Shown piece by piece: positions 7,841-17,097 of a stretch of DNA of 64,000 bases; position 1 is the stretch's first letter, and the number at the start of each line of letters is the position of its first letter. Made by a program: the position numbers and the translations under genes. The stretch comes from VAZQ01 sp035293945 (GTDB lineage Bacteria > Pseudomonadota > Alphaproteobacteria > Rhizobiales > Xanthobacteraceae): contig DATGLV010000008.1 of the NCBI GenBank assembly GCA_035293945.1, positions 1 to 64,000 of the forward strand, read 5' to 3'. Below the pieces are notes generated by a model, which made no database searches, had not been told where the DNA came from, and saw only the letters and a list, made by a program, of their open reading frames with translations.

Positions 7841-9742
7841 TTAAACCTTTCGGGTGCGCTGATCGGCGATCGAGTAGGCCGGATACCAGGTTGACGCCGC
7901 CCCTATGCCGTCGCGTCGGGCATGAACCTCGAGCAGATAAGGCCGGCCCTCGACGGTCGCCCTCTTGGCGCGATCGAGCGCGGGACGGATTTCCTTCGGC
8001 TCGGCAACGGCCTCTCCGTCGACCCCGAACGCGGAGGCGGTCTTGACGAAGTCCACGTCCGGGCTGCCGTTGTAGCAGGTCATGTCGCGGCCGGTCCTGA
8101 ACTGGCGGCCGGCACTGTTCCAGATGCGGTTTCGCTCGTTGTTGTAGCTGCGATTGTTCAGCACAATCACGGTGACGGGCGCCTTGTAGCGCGCCATCGA
8201 CCAGAGCGGCTGCGGACCGCTGAACAGGAAGCTGCCGTCGCCGACGACGGACACAACCGGTTGGTCGGGCCGCGCGAGCTTGACGCCGACACCCGCCGCC
8301 ATGCCCCAGCCGAGCACGTTGGGACCGGTGCCGATATATTGCTTGTCGGCGCCCCCGAAGGAGATCACCGCATCCATGCTCTTGCCGGAGTCGATGTCGC
8401 AAACGTAGCAGGTGTCGCGGTCAAGTGCGTCCTCGAGCTCGAGACCCAGCCGGCCGAGCGTGACCGGCGAGCCATCGGCGCCCTCGCGCGCGATTTTCTG
8501 GCGCGTTTCCCACATCTCGTCGCTGACCTTCTTGACGCGATTGGTGCGCTCCTCGGCGATGTCCTTGAGGCGTTGCGCGGTCGCCTGGCTGCGGATGGCC
8601 GCAACCAGATCGGCGATGCCGAGCTTGAGGTCCGCCACCATGCGGACATCAACCGGGTTTTCTCGCGCGAGGCTCGTCGGGTCTTGGCGCATGGAGATCA
8701 GCTTGCCGCCGGGCGGAGCATGCTCGCCGAAGCGATTGCCGAGATTGAGCACCAAGTCAGCCCTGCCGAGCATCGGCATGTTTCGCAGGAATTGTCCGAC
8801 GAATAGCGGATGCCGGGTCGGGAACGGCTTCGACCAGTAGCCGAGCGTCCCGCCGCCGGCGACCGGCAGGCCAAGCAGCTCGGAGAGCTCGATGAGCTCC
8901 TTCTGGGCATTGCACCAAGTCACCTCGTCGCCGATGCTCACCAGCGGGTTCTGCGAGGCGAGCAGCAGCTTCGCGGCTGCTTCGATATCGTCCTTGTCGG
9001 GACGGATATGCATCGGGACCGCAAACTTGGCCTCATCGATGATGGCGGCCTTCGCGGTCCCCTGCAGAGTGTTGGTGGGCAGCGAGAGGAAGACCGGACC
9101 GCACGGGGGCGTTGTGGCGAACTTGATCGCGCGGCGCACCGTCTCCGGGATCGTGGCAGTGGATTGCGCGTTCCAGAACCATTTCGTGATCGGCTGAGTC
9201 ATCAGCTCGACGTGCTCGGTCTCCTGCGTCAGCTCGTGGCCGAGCTCGTCCTGGCCGACTGATGCCACCGCGACGATGAGCGGCACGTTGTCCTTCCAGC
9301 TGTTGACCATCTGGGTCATCGCGTTGGGCAGGCCGATATTGGCGACCACCACCACGGCGGGCTTGCCGGTCGCGCGGGCATAACCGTCCGCCATGGCGAC
9401 GACCGCACCTTCCTGCACGCCCTTGATGAGCTGAATGCCGGGCTCATCCACCAGCGCATCGAAGATCGGAGAGTCGCCGGTGGAAGGATTGAAGAAGAGA
9501 TATTTGACACCGGCCGCCTTGAGCTGCGCCACGAACAGCGCGCCGCCAGTGCCTTGCATCTCGCGCACCGCGCCTGCGGTCGCTGCGCCCGCCGTCGAGC
9601 CGGCGGCAGGCGCCAGATTCTGCGCCATTGCCCTGGCGGCGATACCGCTCATCCCGATGGTGGTCAGTCCCGAGATCAGAGTCCGTCGGGAAATTCCATT
9701 GTCGAGATACTGCTTGATCAGCTCCTTCACGGCATCCTCCAT
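7841..9742 (-). CDS. Tat-exported ThDP-dependent enzyme
   Basis: This 633-residue member of the acetolactate synthase / benzoylformate decarboxylase superfamily begins with a Tat signal: ISRRTLI at 17-23, a hydrophobic stretch, and ARAMAQ as probable cleavage site. The catalytic glutamate is Glu111 in KGVQEGAVVAMADGYA. The ThDP/Mg motif is GDG (501-503) and NN (529-530), spaced as in the family. Such enzymes act on 2-oxo acids. Export through Tat would allow folding with ThDP before transport. The downstream diheme cytochrome c suggests an oxidative rather than carboligating reaction. The substrate is unknown. Confidence 0.88.
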   Translation of the reverse strand: MEDAVKELIKQYLDNGISRRTLISGLTTIGMSGIAARAMAQNLAPAAGSTAGAATAGAVREMQGTGGALFVAQLKAAGVKYLFFNPSTGDSPIFDALVDEPGIQLIKGVQEGAVVAMADGYARATGKPAVVVVANIGLPNAMTQMVNSWKDNVPLIVAVASVGQDELGHELTQETEHVELMTQPITKWFWNAQSTATIPETVRRAIKFATTPPCGPVFLSLPTNTLQGTAKAAIIDEAKFAVPMHIRPDKDDIEAAAKLLLASQNPLVSIGDEVTWCNAQKELIELSELLGLPVAGGGTLGYWSKPFPTRHPLFVGQFLRNMPMLGRADLVLNLGNRFGEHAPPGGKLISMRQDPTSLARENPVDVRMVADLKLGIADLVAAIRSQATAQRLKDIAEERTNRVKKVSDEMWETRQKIAREGADGSPVTLGRLGLELEDALDRDTCYVCDIDSGKSMDAVISFGGADKQYIGTGPNVLGWGMAAGVGVKLARPDQPVVSVVGDGSFLFSGPQPLWSMARYKAPVTVIVLNNRSYNNERNRIWNSAGRQFRTGRDMTCYNGSPDVDFVKTASAFGVDGEAVAEPKEIRPALDRAKRATVEGRPYLLEVHARRDGIGAASTWYPAYSIADQRTRKV

Positions 9743-9833
9743 CGGGGTGGATTATCGATTGCGGTAAGCTTGCCACGTTTGCGCAGCCAAACCAACAAGG
9801 TGCGAGCGGGTCCGCCGCCGGGCGCCGCGCCCG

Positions 9834-10247
9834 TCAGTAGCCCACCCACAGCCCCGGCGTCGCAAGCTCCAACAAATGCCCATCCGGATCGCGGAAATAG
9901 ATGCTGTTGCCGCCGCGTGGCCATCTGGTGCGGCCTTCGATCTCGATGCCGGCGGCCGCGAGGCGCGCCTCCCAAGCTGCAAGCTCATCGCCGGGAATCG
10001 AAAAGGCCACGTGAGTCGGGCCCTGTCCGTCATGGGGCGGGATCGTGCCACCGGGCAGCTTGATCGTGTGCAGCGATTGGCCGCGGCGAAACAGCAGCAG
10101 AACGCCGTTGCCGCCGACATCGTAGGCATGCAGCCGCTGATCCTCGTAGATGCACGCAAGCCCGAGGATCTGTTCGTAGAACGGACAGGCGCTGGCGAAG
10201 TCCTCGACGTAGAGCACGGTCTCGAGCACGCGATCCAAGCGCGACAT
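9834..10247 (-). CDS. VOC / glyoxalase-fold protein
   Basis: The 137-residue protein has two beta-alpha-beta-beta-beta units typical of the vicinal oxygen chelate fold: VLYVEDFASACPFYEQILGL at the start and HVAFSI then IYFRDPDGHLLEL near the end. The last motif carries the metal-ligand glutamate of the family. I prefer the ATG at 10247, which has a GAGAGGG ribosome site, over the upstream in-frame ATG at 10298. Members include glyoxalase I, dioxygenases and fosfomycin-resistance enzymes; this one cannot be assigned. Confidence 0.85.
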   Translation of the reverse strand: MSRLDRVLETVLYVEDFASACPFYEQILGLACIYEDQRLHAYDVGGNGVLLLFRRGQSLHTIKLPGGTIPPHDGQGPTHVAFSIPGDELAAWEARLAAAGIEIEGRTRWPRGGNSIYFRDPDGHLLELATPGLWVGY

Positions 10248-10364
10248 TGATAGCCCTCTCTCGGTTCCCTTTTGCGTTCCCATCCGCGGCCAGCGCACCG
10301 TCAGACGCCTCGCAACGGACCTTCTTCAATTATATATGATGACGCATAGCCACCGGAGGGTTCC

Positions 10365-11093
10365 GTGCAACTCGGTCAGATGCATTACCTGCCGCTCACT
10401 CCGCCCTTCTTTTCGCTGCTGGTCGGAGTTCTGATCGTTCTCGTGGTGATGGTTCAGCTCGGGGCATTGCGCTACGCGTATATGCGCCTGGGATTGAGCC
10501 CCGCCGCCGCGGTGCTGTTGCTCATCGGCTCGCTCGTCGGGAGCTATTTCAACATTCCGATTACCGAGCTGCCGGCGCAGCGAATCCTGGCTGATCGAGA
10601 AGTCGTCTACTTCGGTATGCACTACGCCATCCCGGTGTTTGTTCGGCAGCCCGGGACCGTAATCGCCGTGAACGTCGGCGGCGCCGTGATACCGACGCTG
10701 ATGTCGTTCTATCTGCTGATCAGGTATCGGCTCTGGGCCCCCGGCTTGGTAGCGACGGCGGGCGTTACCTTCGTGTGCTACATGCTGGCCAATCCGGTGC
10801 GCGGCCTCGGCATTGCCGAGCCGGTGTTCGTGCCGGCGCTCACCACCGCCATCGTCGCGGTGGTGCTGTCGCGCCGTTACGCCGCTCCGCTCGCCTATAT
10901 CGGCGGCAGCCTGGGCACGCTGATCGGCGCCGACCTGTTGAATCTCGGCAAGGTGCAGGGCCTCGGAGCGCCGGTCGCATCGATCGGCGGCGCCGGAACC
11001 TTCGACGGCATCTTTCTGATCGGCATCCTGGCCGTGCTGATCGCCAGTCTTACCGGGGGGATCGCGGCCTCACCGGCGCGACAGTACCCTTAG
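10365..11093 (+). CDS. DUF1614 integral membrane protein
   Basis: The GTG at 10365 is preceded by CGGAGGG. The 242 residues form about seven membrane segments, with the conserved stretch GGAVIPTLMSFYLL and the late YIGGSLGTLIGADLLNL and GGAGTFDGIFLIG blocks that define DUF1614. The molecular role of the family is unknown. It is a single gene converging on the hydratase gene across a repeat element. Confidence 0.8.
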   Translation: MQLGQMHYLPLTPPFFSLLVGVLIVLVVMVQLGALRYAYMRLGLSPAAAVLLLIGSLVGSYFNIPITELPAQRILADREVVYFGMHYAIPVFVRQPGTVIAVNVGGAVIPTLMSFYLLIRYRLWAPGLVATAGVTFVCYMLANPVRGLGIAEPVFVPALTTAIVAVVLSRRYAAPLAYIGGSLGTLIGADLLNLGKVQGLGAPVASIGGAGTFDGIFLIGILAVLIASLTGGIAASPARQYP

Positions 11094-11115
11094 ATCACAT
11101 TTTCCCGCACGGTTA

Positions 11116-11228
11116 CCTCTCCCGGAGGGGAGAGGTCGGATTGCGAAGCAATCCGGGTGAGGGGGGCCGGGCATACGGGAGTTTTGAGCCCCCTCACCCC
11201 GACCCTCTCCCCCAAAGGGGAGAGGGAG
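11116..11228. repeat. Dispersed palindromic repeat between converging genes
   Basis: Two hairpin arms are visible: CCTCTCCCGGAGGGGAGAGG at 11116-11135 and CCCTCTCCCCCAAAGGGGAG further on, linked by a TGAGGGGG / CCCCCTCA pair. A degenerate copy lies at 7198-7252. Elements of this look are very common in Bradyrhizobium-type genomes. Placed between two 3' ends, it probably stops or stabilises both transcripts. Confidence 0.75.
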
Positions 11229-11250
11229 CGCGCCCTCCTCGTGGCAAAGT

Positions 11251-12033
11251 CTAAACGAACTGCACGGCGACGCCGCCGAGTGGGCCGAAGTCGGCGTGCA
11301 GCGTGTCGCCCTTCTTGGCGAACACGACCCGCGTGAACGAGCCGGCGAGCACCAGATGTCCGGGCTCGAGCGCAACGCCATGGGAGCCCAGCTTGTTGGC
11401 GAGCCAGGCGACCCCGAGCGCCGGATGTCCGAGCACACCGGCCGCCACGCCGGTCTCCTCGATCTCGGAATTGCAATACATGATGCCGCCGACCCAACGC
11501 AGGTCGACGTCGAGCGGCCCGATCGGGCGTCCGCCGACGACAATGCCGGCTGCAGCGCCATTGTCGGCCACCGTATCGAAAATCTTGCGTGGGTCCTGCA
11601 CGCGCGCATCGACGATTTCGATGGCCGGAACCACGTATTCGGTCGCGCGCAGCACGTCGGTCAAGCCCACGCCCGGACCTTTGAGCTTCTTGCCCATGAC
11701 GAAGGCGAGCTCGATCTCGACCCGCGGCCGGCAATAGTTCTCGTGCGGGATGCGCGCCCCGTCGGCGATCATCATGTCGTCGAGCAGATGGCCGTAATCG
11801 GGCTCGTCGATCTGCGAGGAGCGCTGCATCGCCTTCGAGGTGAGACCCACCTTGTGGCCGATCAACTTGGCGCCGGCGGCGATCCGCCGGTTGGCCACCT
11901 CGGTCGAGATCGCATAGGCATCCTCGAGCGTGATCTCGGGCCAGGTCTTGGACAGCTGCACCGCCTGTTTGCGCTCGCGTGCCGCCGTCATGAGGATGTC
12001 GGCAGCCTGTTTGCGGATCGCGTTCGAAAGCAT
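11251..12033 (-). CDS. 2-oxo-alkenoate hydratase, HpaH/MhpD family
   Basis: The 260 residues belong to the fumarylacetoacetate-hydrolase superfamily, subgroup of 2-oxopent-4-enoate and 2-oxohept-4-ene-1,7-dioate hydratases. Metal-ligand residues are visible in RPRVEIELAFVMGK, and GHKVGLTSKAMQ is the typical N-terminal motif. These enzymes add water to 2-hydroxydienoates late in meta-cleavage of aromatic compounds. The reading frame is open further upstream to 12630, but that part overlaps mntR and is not conserved; the ATG at 12033 gives the normal length. No other aromatic-degradation gene is nearby, so the exact substrate is open. Confidence 0.87.
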   Translation of the reverse strand: MLSNAIRKQAADILMTAARERKQAVQLSKTWPEITLEDAYAISTEVANRRIAAGAKLIGHKVGLTSKAMQRSSQIDEPDYGHLLDDMMIADGARIPHENYCRPRVEIELAFVMGKKLKGPGVGLTDVLRATEYVVPAIEIVDARVQDPRKIFDTVADNGAAAGIVVGGRPIGPLDVDLRWVGGIMYCNSEIEETGVAAGVLGHPALGVAWLANKLGSHGVALEPGHLVLAGSFTRVVFAKKGDTLHADFGPLGGVAVQFV

Positions 12034-12047
12034 GATATCAGGGCCTC

Positions 12048-12503
12048 TCAAGAGTTCAGGAAACGATCGAAGGCGCGCAGTGTCGTCTCCGACACATGGT
12101 GCTCGATCCCTTCGGCGTCCGATTCGGCGGCTTCGGCCGGCACCCCCAGCGCGATCAGGACGTCGACCACCAGGCGGTGGCGGGCGCGCACGCGACCCGC
12201 GAGCTCTTGCCCGGCCGCGGTAAGGAACACCCCGCGATAGGGCCGCGCCGTGGCGAGACCCTCGCGCTTGAGCCGTGCGATGGTCTTGATCGCGGTCGCA
12301 TGCGACACGCCGAGGCGGCGCGCTATGTCGGTCGGCCGCGCCTCGCCGGTGCCGGCCAGAAGATCGGCGATGAGCTCCACATAATCCTCGAGCAGCGCCG
12401 CCGATTGGGCGCTGCGCGCCTTGCCGAAGCGGCGCGCCTGCGTCAGCTCGGCCGGCAGCTCGAGCGCAGCGGCAACCTGCTTCCCTTTCATGCTTTGCGG
12501 CAT
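12048..12503 (-). CDS. mntR: Manganese-responsive regulator MntR
   Basis: The 151 residues match the Escherichia coli type of DtxR/MntR repressor: an ARRLGVSHATAIKTIARLKREGL winged-helix segment, GVFLTAAGQELA, and the metal-binding end with RARHRLVVDVLIALGV and DAEGIEHHVSE. Such proteins bind Mn(II) and repress mntH. The gene is divergent from mntH, and two matching palindromes lie between them. The hydratase gene starts 14 bases after its stop, so they may share a transcript by position only. Confidence 0.88.
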   Translation of the reverse strand: MPQSMKGKQVAAALELPAELTQARRFGKARSAQSAALLEDYVELIADLLAGTGEARPTDIARRLGVSHATAIKTIARLKREGLATARPYRGVFLTAAGQELAGRVRARHRLVVDVLIALGVPAEAAESDAEGIEHHVSETTLRAFDRFLNS

Positions 12504-12528
12504 CGACGCAAATCGCCCGGCTTGGCTT

Positions 12529-12608
12529 CTTGTCCCGGCCTTGAGCCGGGACCGTTCCGGGCAAAGCGCCTGAGCTTGGAACCGTCCCGGGTCGGAGCCC
12601 GGGACAAG
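12529..12608. repeat. Dispersed inverted-repeat element, copy 1
   Basis: The element is bounded by CTTGTCCCGG and CCCGGGACAAG and contains inner GAGCCGGGACC and GGAACCGTCCCGGGTC blocks. A second, more decayed copy lies at 33334-33397 with the same order of blocks. It falls within the mntR-mntH gap. Confidence 0.7.
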
Positions 12609-12652
12609 GTTTTTGCATTGCCGGGCACAAATTGCAATTTAAAAATCAAAAC

Positions 12653-12666
12653 GTAGCTAAAGCTAC
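12653..12666. promoter_or_regulatory. MntR-box-like operator 1
   Basis: GTAGCTAAAGCTAC is a perfect 6-bp inverted repeat around AA. It resembles the enterobacterial MntR site with TAGC and GCTA half-sites four bases apart. It lies upstream of mntH, 57 bp from a second copy of the same pattern. Confidence 0.7.
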
Positions 12667-12709
12667 ATAATGTACATTGACTTTCGAGTGTTCGTTGCTA
12701 TCTTTGGAT

Positions 12710-12723
12710 GTAGCCAAGGCTAC
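12710..12723. promoter_or_regulatory. MntR-box-like operator 2
   Basis: GTAGCCAAGGCTAC is a perfect inverted repeat and differs from operator 1 by one base in each half-site. It ends 6 bases before the ATG at 12730, so a bound repressor would cover the start of the mntH message region. Confidence 0.7.
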
Positions 12724-12729
12724 AAATTG

Positions 12730-14064
12730 ATGGTTCCTATGTATTCCGAACCACAATCAGAGTTGCTGCGAGCAGGGTCGCTGACCGAGCGCACGGTCTT
12801 GGCTGCGCGCGGCGTGCTGGCCGGGGAGCGGCACGGACTCGCCGGATCGCTGGCCTTCGCAGGTCCGGCGGTGATCGCCTCGATCGCCTATATCGATCCG
12901 GGAAATTTCGCCACCAACATCCAGGCCGGCGCGAAATACGGGTACGAGCTCCTATGGGTGGTGCTCGCCGCCAACCTCATCGCCATGCTGTTCCAGGGGC
13001 TCTCGGCCAAGCTCGGCATCGTGACCGGGCGAAATTTGGCCGAGATGTGCCGTGAGCAATTTCCACGACCGCTGGTGCTTGCCATGTGGGGCGCGAGCGA
13101 GATCGCCGCGATGGCCACCGATCTCGCCGAGTTCCTCGGCGGCGCGATCGGGCTCGCGCTCCTGTTTCACATGCCGCTGTTCGCCGGGATGGCGATCACC
13201 GCGGTCGCGACCTACGGCATCCTGATGTTCGAATGCTTCGGTTTTCGCCCGCTCGAGCTCATCATCGGCAGCATGGTCGCCCTCATCGGCTTCTGCTACC
13301 TGGTCGAATTGTTCATTGCCCCGGTTGATTGGACGGCGGCGGCAATTTCCTCCGTGACCCCACGGATCGCCGATGCCGGTGCGCTCCTGCTCGCCGTCGG
13401 TATCATCGGCGCCACCGTGATGCCGCATGCGGTTTATCTGCATTCGGGGCTGACGCAGGCACGCACGCCGGTGCATAACGACGACGAGCGGCGCCGAGTG
13501 CTGCGCTTCTCCAACCAGGAAGTGATCGTGGCGCTGGCCTTCGCCGGGCTGGTCAACGTCGCAATGGTGATCACGGCTTCGGGCGCCTTTCACGCCGGGC
13601 ACAGCGATGTGGCCGAGATCGAGACGGCCTATCACACCCTGACACCCCTGCTCGGCAGCGCCGCCGCCGGCATCTTCCTTTTGTCGCTGATCGCCTCGGG
13701 CCTTTCGAGCTCGACGGTCGGCACCATGGCGGGCCAGATGATCATGCAGGGCTTTGTCGGGTTCCGCATCCCGATCTGGGTTCGCCGCCTTGTCACCATG
13801 CTGCCGTCGTTCGTCGTGGTCGCGCTCGGCGTCAATTCGACCAACGCCCTGGTGATCAGTCAGGTCGTGCTCAGCATTGCGCTGCCCTTGCCGATGATCA
13901 CGCTGCTCACGTTCACGCGGCGCAAGGACATCATGGGCGCGTTCGCCAATTCCCGCCTGACCCATATTGCCGGCATTGTCAGCACCGCCGTAGTGTTGCT
14001 GCTCAATGCCTTTCTGGTCCTGCAAATAGCCGGGGTGAACATTCCCGGCCTACCCAGCGGCTGA
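12730..14064 (+). CDS. mntH: Nramp-type Mn(II)/H+ symporter MntH
   Basis: This Nramp transporter has about eleven membrane segments. The metal-binding motifs are DPGN in YIDPGNFATN (helix 1) and MPH in ATVMPHAVYLHSG (helix 6). It imports Mn(II) with protons across the inner membrane. I start at 12730 rather than the in-frame ATG at 12670, because the longer version would put an operator palindrome inside the coding region. The product is then 444 residues. Control by the divergent mntR through the two upstream boxes is likely. Confidence 0.92.
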   Translation: MVPMYSEPQSELLRAGSLTERTVLAARGVLAGERHGLAGSLAFAGPAVIASIAYIDPGNFATNIQAGAKYGYELLWVVLAANLIAMLFQGLSAKLGIVTGRNLAEMCREQFPRPLVLAMWGASEIAAMATDLAEFLGGAIGLALLFHMPLFAGMAITAVATYGILMFECFGFRPLELIIGSMVALIGFCYLVELFIAPVDWTAAAISSVTPRIADAGALLLAVGIIGATVMPHAVYLHSGLTQARTPVHNDDERRRVLRFSNQEVIVALAFAGLVNVAMVITASGAFHAGHSDVAEIETAYHTLTPLLGSAAAGIFLLSLIASGLSSSTVGTMAGQMIMQGFVGFRIPIWVRRLVTMLPSFVVVALGVNSTNALVISQVVLSIALPLPMITLLTFTRRKDIMGAFANSRLTHIAGIVSTAVVLLLNAFLVLQIAGVNIPGLPSG

Positions 14065-14568
14065 GCTCTACCGCTTTCCGTGGCGCAGCGACCAAGCAAA
14101 AATGCATGACCACGAAGCGTGGTTGGTTGTTAAAAACAGTCAATTAACAATCGAAGGTACCGTGAAGGCGCCGCGAGCCATGCGAGCAGCGCGGGACGGC
14201 GGAGCGATCAGTTGCGATCGCAATCATGCGATCAGAATCAAAAACCCGGCGCGGGGTTGGCGCCGGGCGCAAATCATCAGTTTGAATTTCGTCAATGCCC
14301 CGAGCGGAAGTGATTTGTCAAGCGTGAACCTATGACGGGGATCCGCTCGGGCCGCGCAGCGGCGGCCGGAGATTGCTCGACAGCGGCAAGATCGCCGCCG
14401 GCTGCGCTGCTGCTCGGCCAGGACCTTGTCTTTGTTCAAGGCCACGCCGACAGTATCCGCGCACAGCCGCAGAGGCGTGCGCGTGCAACAGCATGCGGTT
14501 TCCGGCTTGCTCAGACGGACGGAAGATCAAACCTTGGAAGCGCGTCTCCCGAACTGCGCTTCAATCAA
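14065..14568. other. Non-coding stretch after mntH
   Basis: No gene is convincing here. It holds a perfect palindrome TTGCGATCGCAA at 14212-14223 and a minus-strand terminator hairpin at 14236-14267. Several ORFs of 60-130 codons run both ways but none has a ribosome site together with a recognisable product. Confidence 0.5.
14236..14267 (-). terminator. Rho-independent terminator, minus strand
   Basis: On the minus strand CCCGGCGC, a 7-base loop and GCGCCGGG are followed directly by TTTTT. This implies a minus-strand transcript arriving from the right, most simply that of the small basic ORF at 14569-14778. Confidence 0.7.
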
Positions 14569-14778
14569 TCAGGGCGAGACCCGCGGACTGATCGCGATCG
14601 ACGCCATTGCGGTTTGATACCAGCTGGTAGATTTGAACATGGTCACACGCCTAGCCGTCTTGCGCGGGCTACGCGCTGCTTTGCCCTTGGTCTGCAACCC
14701 CCTTCGCGCCTTTTGCCGCGCCTTCTGTGATCCGCTCCGCTTATTGTTGGCGCGGCTATTGCGATCTCCCTTTCGCAT
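14569..14778 (-). CDS. Small basic hypothetical protein
   Basis: The 69-residue ORF starts with MRKGDRNSRANNKR and has about a third Lys and Arg in its first 45 residues, then a mixed tail with FKSTSWYQ. It has no recognisable domain. In favour of a real gene are the strong GGAGGAGA ribosome site 5-6 bases before the ATG and the minus-strand terminator about 300 bases downstream. Against it are the biased composition and unknown conservation. A nucleic-acid-binding role would be a guess from charge only. Confidence 0.4.
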   Translation of the reverse strand: MRKGDRNSRANNKRSGSQKARQKARRGLQTKGKAARSPRKTARRVTMFKSTSWYQTAMASIAISPRVSP

Positions 14779-15196
14779 CGGTCTCCTCCCTGCCCTCGGC
14801 TATTCTCAGTGGCAACAGCACCACCGGCAGCAACGGCGCTCGTTGGTCCGGCGCCTGACGAGGAATTGCCAAAGATTCACAGCGCAACGCTGTGATCCCT
14901 AGTAAGCTGATATTATTGCAGTTTTGTTGAAGGCACAAGGTGGGGGTGCGCCTACCCCCCTACCAGAACCGATTTAGTCGTTCATTTACAAAGGGTTAGC
15001 CTTAACCATGGAGCGGGCGATTGAATATCAATGAGTTAGCCAAAAATGTGGAGGAGAGCCTCCTACGGACTGTATGGAGAACCGACGCTCTTTGGATGAT
15101 TTGGGTGACGTGCACGGCCGAACTGAGCGGCCCGCGTGATAGGTGAGCTCGGTATCGAATCTGTGACCCATGTCTCCGGGCCGGACACCGGAGGAG
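14779..15196. other. Non-coding stretch before tRNA-Lys
   Basis: No gene is visible. A GGGTTAGCCTTAACCATGG block occurs near 14994-15012. The stretch may hold the promoter of the small basic ORF and the downstream end of the tRNA transcript. Confidence 0.4.
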
Positions 15197-15272
<76 letters not shown>

Positions 15273-15589
15273 TAACCGAGGTTCCTCACGGGGGCTAGGA
15301 ACTGCCACCATTTGGCCGCGCGGCCCTTAGGGTCGGCAGCCTGTGCGCCGCCTCGGCGCGGCGCCACACATAGTGCAAATGTCCACGCTTTCCAAGCGCG
15401 GATTGGGGCATATGGGGGCACATGCCGGCGCTTTCCGAGCGCGGATTGGGGCGTGTTTTTTCCCTGACCGCCGGAGCCCTCCACTCAAAAAGGGTAAGCC
15501 GCCGGGGGTGAACCCGGCGGCTCCCATGCGTCGGCGATCGTGTCGGGGGGCTGGGGTACGACCGCCGCGCTATAGCGACGATGTAGGGA
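15273..15589. other. Non-coding stretch upstream of tRNA-Lys with direct repeat
   Basis: No convincing gene. A 24-bp sequence starting CGCTTTCC and ending GCGCGGATTGGGGC is repeated at 15386-15409 and 15429-15452 with one mismatch (43-bp spacing). The tRNA promoter should be at its left edge. Confidence 0.45.
15386..15452. repeat. Two direct repeats, 43-bp period
   Basis: The copies at 15386-15409 and 15429-15452 differ at one position (CCAAG against CCGAG). They lie between the tRNA-Lys gene and the LTXXQ protein gene. Confidence 0.7.
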
Positions 15590-16207
15590 TTAGAGCTGCT
15601 CTTCGCCGCCCTCCGGCCCCTGCGGCGTATAGTCCGTGCGGCGCGGCCCGCCGTCGAAGAATTGGCGAGGTCCGTTGCGGGGAGGCGCAAAGTCTTCGCG
15701 GCCGCGGAGCTGGCGCTCCCGGGTGCCGAGCTCGCGCGGCGCCAATATCCTCTCGAGAAAGGCAAATCGCCGCTTCTGAGCGTCATCCAGGCTGTTGTAG
15801 AGGGGGTCGACCGCGTCCGCGACCTTCTTCAAAGCGGCGCCTCTTTCGGTCAGCTCGGCGGCCCGCTGATGCAGGCGATCGCCCGGCTCGTTCGACTGCG
15901 GCTGTCGGTCGCGGCGCGCATTGATATCGGCGTCCACGCGATCAAGGCGCAGCTTCGCGAGCTCCCGCGAGGCCTGCTCGAACGCCGGCCAATTCTTTTC
16001 CTGATCGGGGGTGAGGCCGAGGCCCGCATGCAGGGCGGCCAACCGGGCGTTCACGAAGGCGTTCATATCATCGAGATTCGGCCGGAAGCGTTCGAAGCCG
16101 CCACCGAAGCCGCGGTCAAAGTTTCCTGGCCCGCGCTGCTGCGCATACACGAATGAAGAGCCGAGAACTGCAATCGCAGCTGTTCCGACAAGAGCTGCTT
16201 TCCACAT
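15590..16207 (-). CDS. Exported LTXXQ/Spy-like protein
   Basis: The 205-residue product has a signal peptide (ends VYAQQ). The mature part has an LTPDQEKNWPAFEQA motif that matches the LTXXQ family, to which the periplasmic chaperones Spy and CpxP belong. Long charged helices follow, and the C-terminal 45 residues are disordered and rich in Arg, Gly and Pro. The family binds unfolded proteins or senses envelope stress. No two-component system is next to it. It is a single gene. Confidence 0.8.
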   Translation of the reverse strand: MWKAALVGTAAIAVLGSSFVYAQQRGPGNFDRGFGGGFERFRPNLDDMNAFVNARLAALHAGLGLTPDQEKNWPAFEQASRELAKLRLDRVDADINARRDRQPQSNEPGDRLHQRAAELTERGAALKKVADAVDPLYNSLDDAQKRRFAFLERILAPRELGTRERQLRGREDFAPPRNGPRQFFDGGPRRTDYTPQGPEGGEEQL

Positions 16208-16373
16208 TGGGTTCCCTCCAAAACAATGCGTGTGACGAAAGTAGAAGCGCGCGCCGGTCGGCGAGCAAGTTAAAGTTTCGTTAGATGAGGAATTCCGTTA
16301 GACGATACTTGGGTGTTGCAAGATTAACTCGGTGTAATGCGGGTCGTCAGTGGTCATTCTACTTCGAGAACAT

Positions 16374-17090
<717 letters not shown>

Positions 17091-17097
17091 GGATTGC

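Noticed and set aside
12034..12630. N-terminal extension of the hydratase frame
   Set aside because: It overlaps mntR in another frame and contains only Arg/Ala-rich unconserved sequence and the translated repeat element.
14332..14730. 132-codon plus-strand ORF
   Set aside because: No ribosome site or domain, and it opposes the better supported small basic ORF on the minus strand.
15343..15924. 193-codon plus-strand ORF
   Set aside because: It runs through the direct repeats and antisense to the LTXXQ protein, with very high Arg content.
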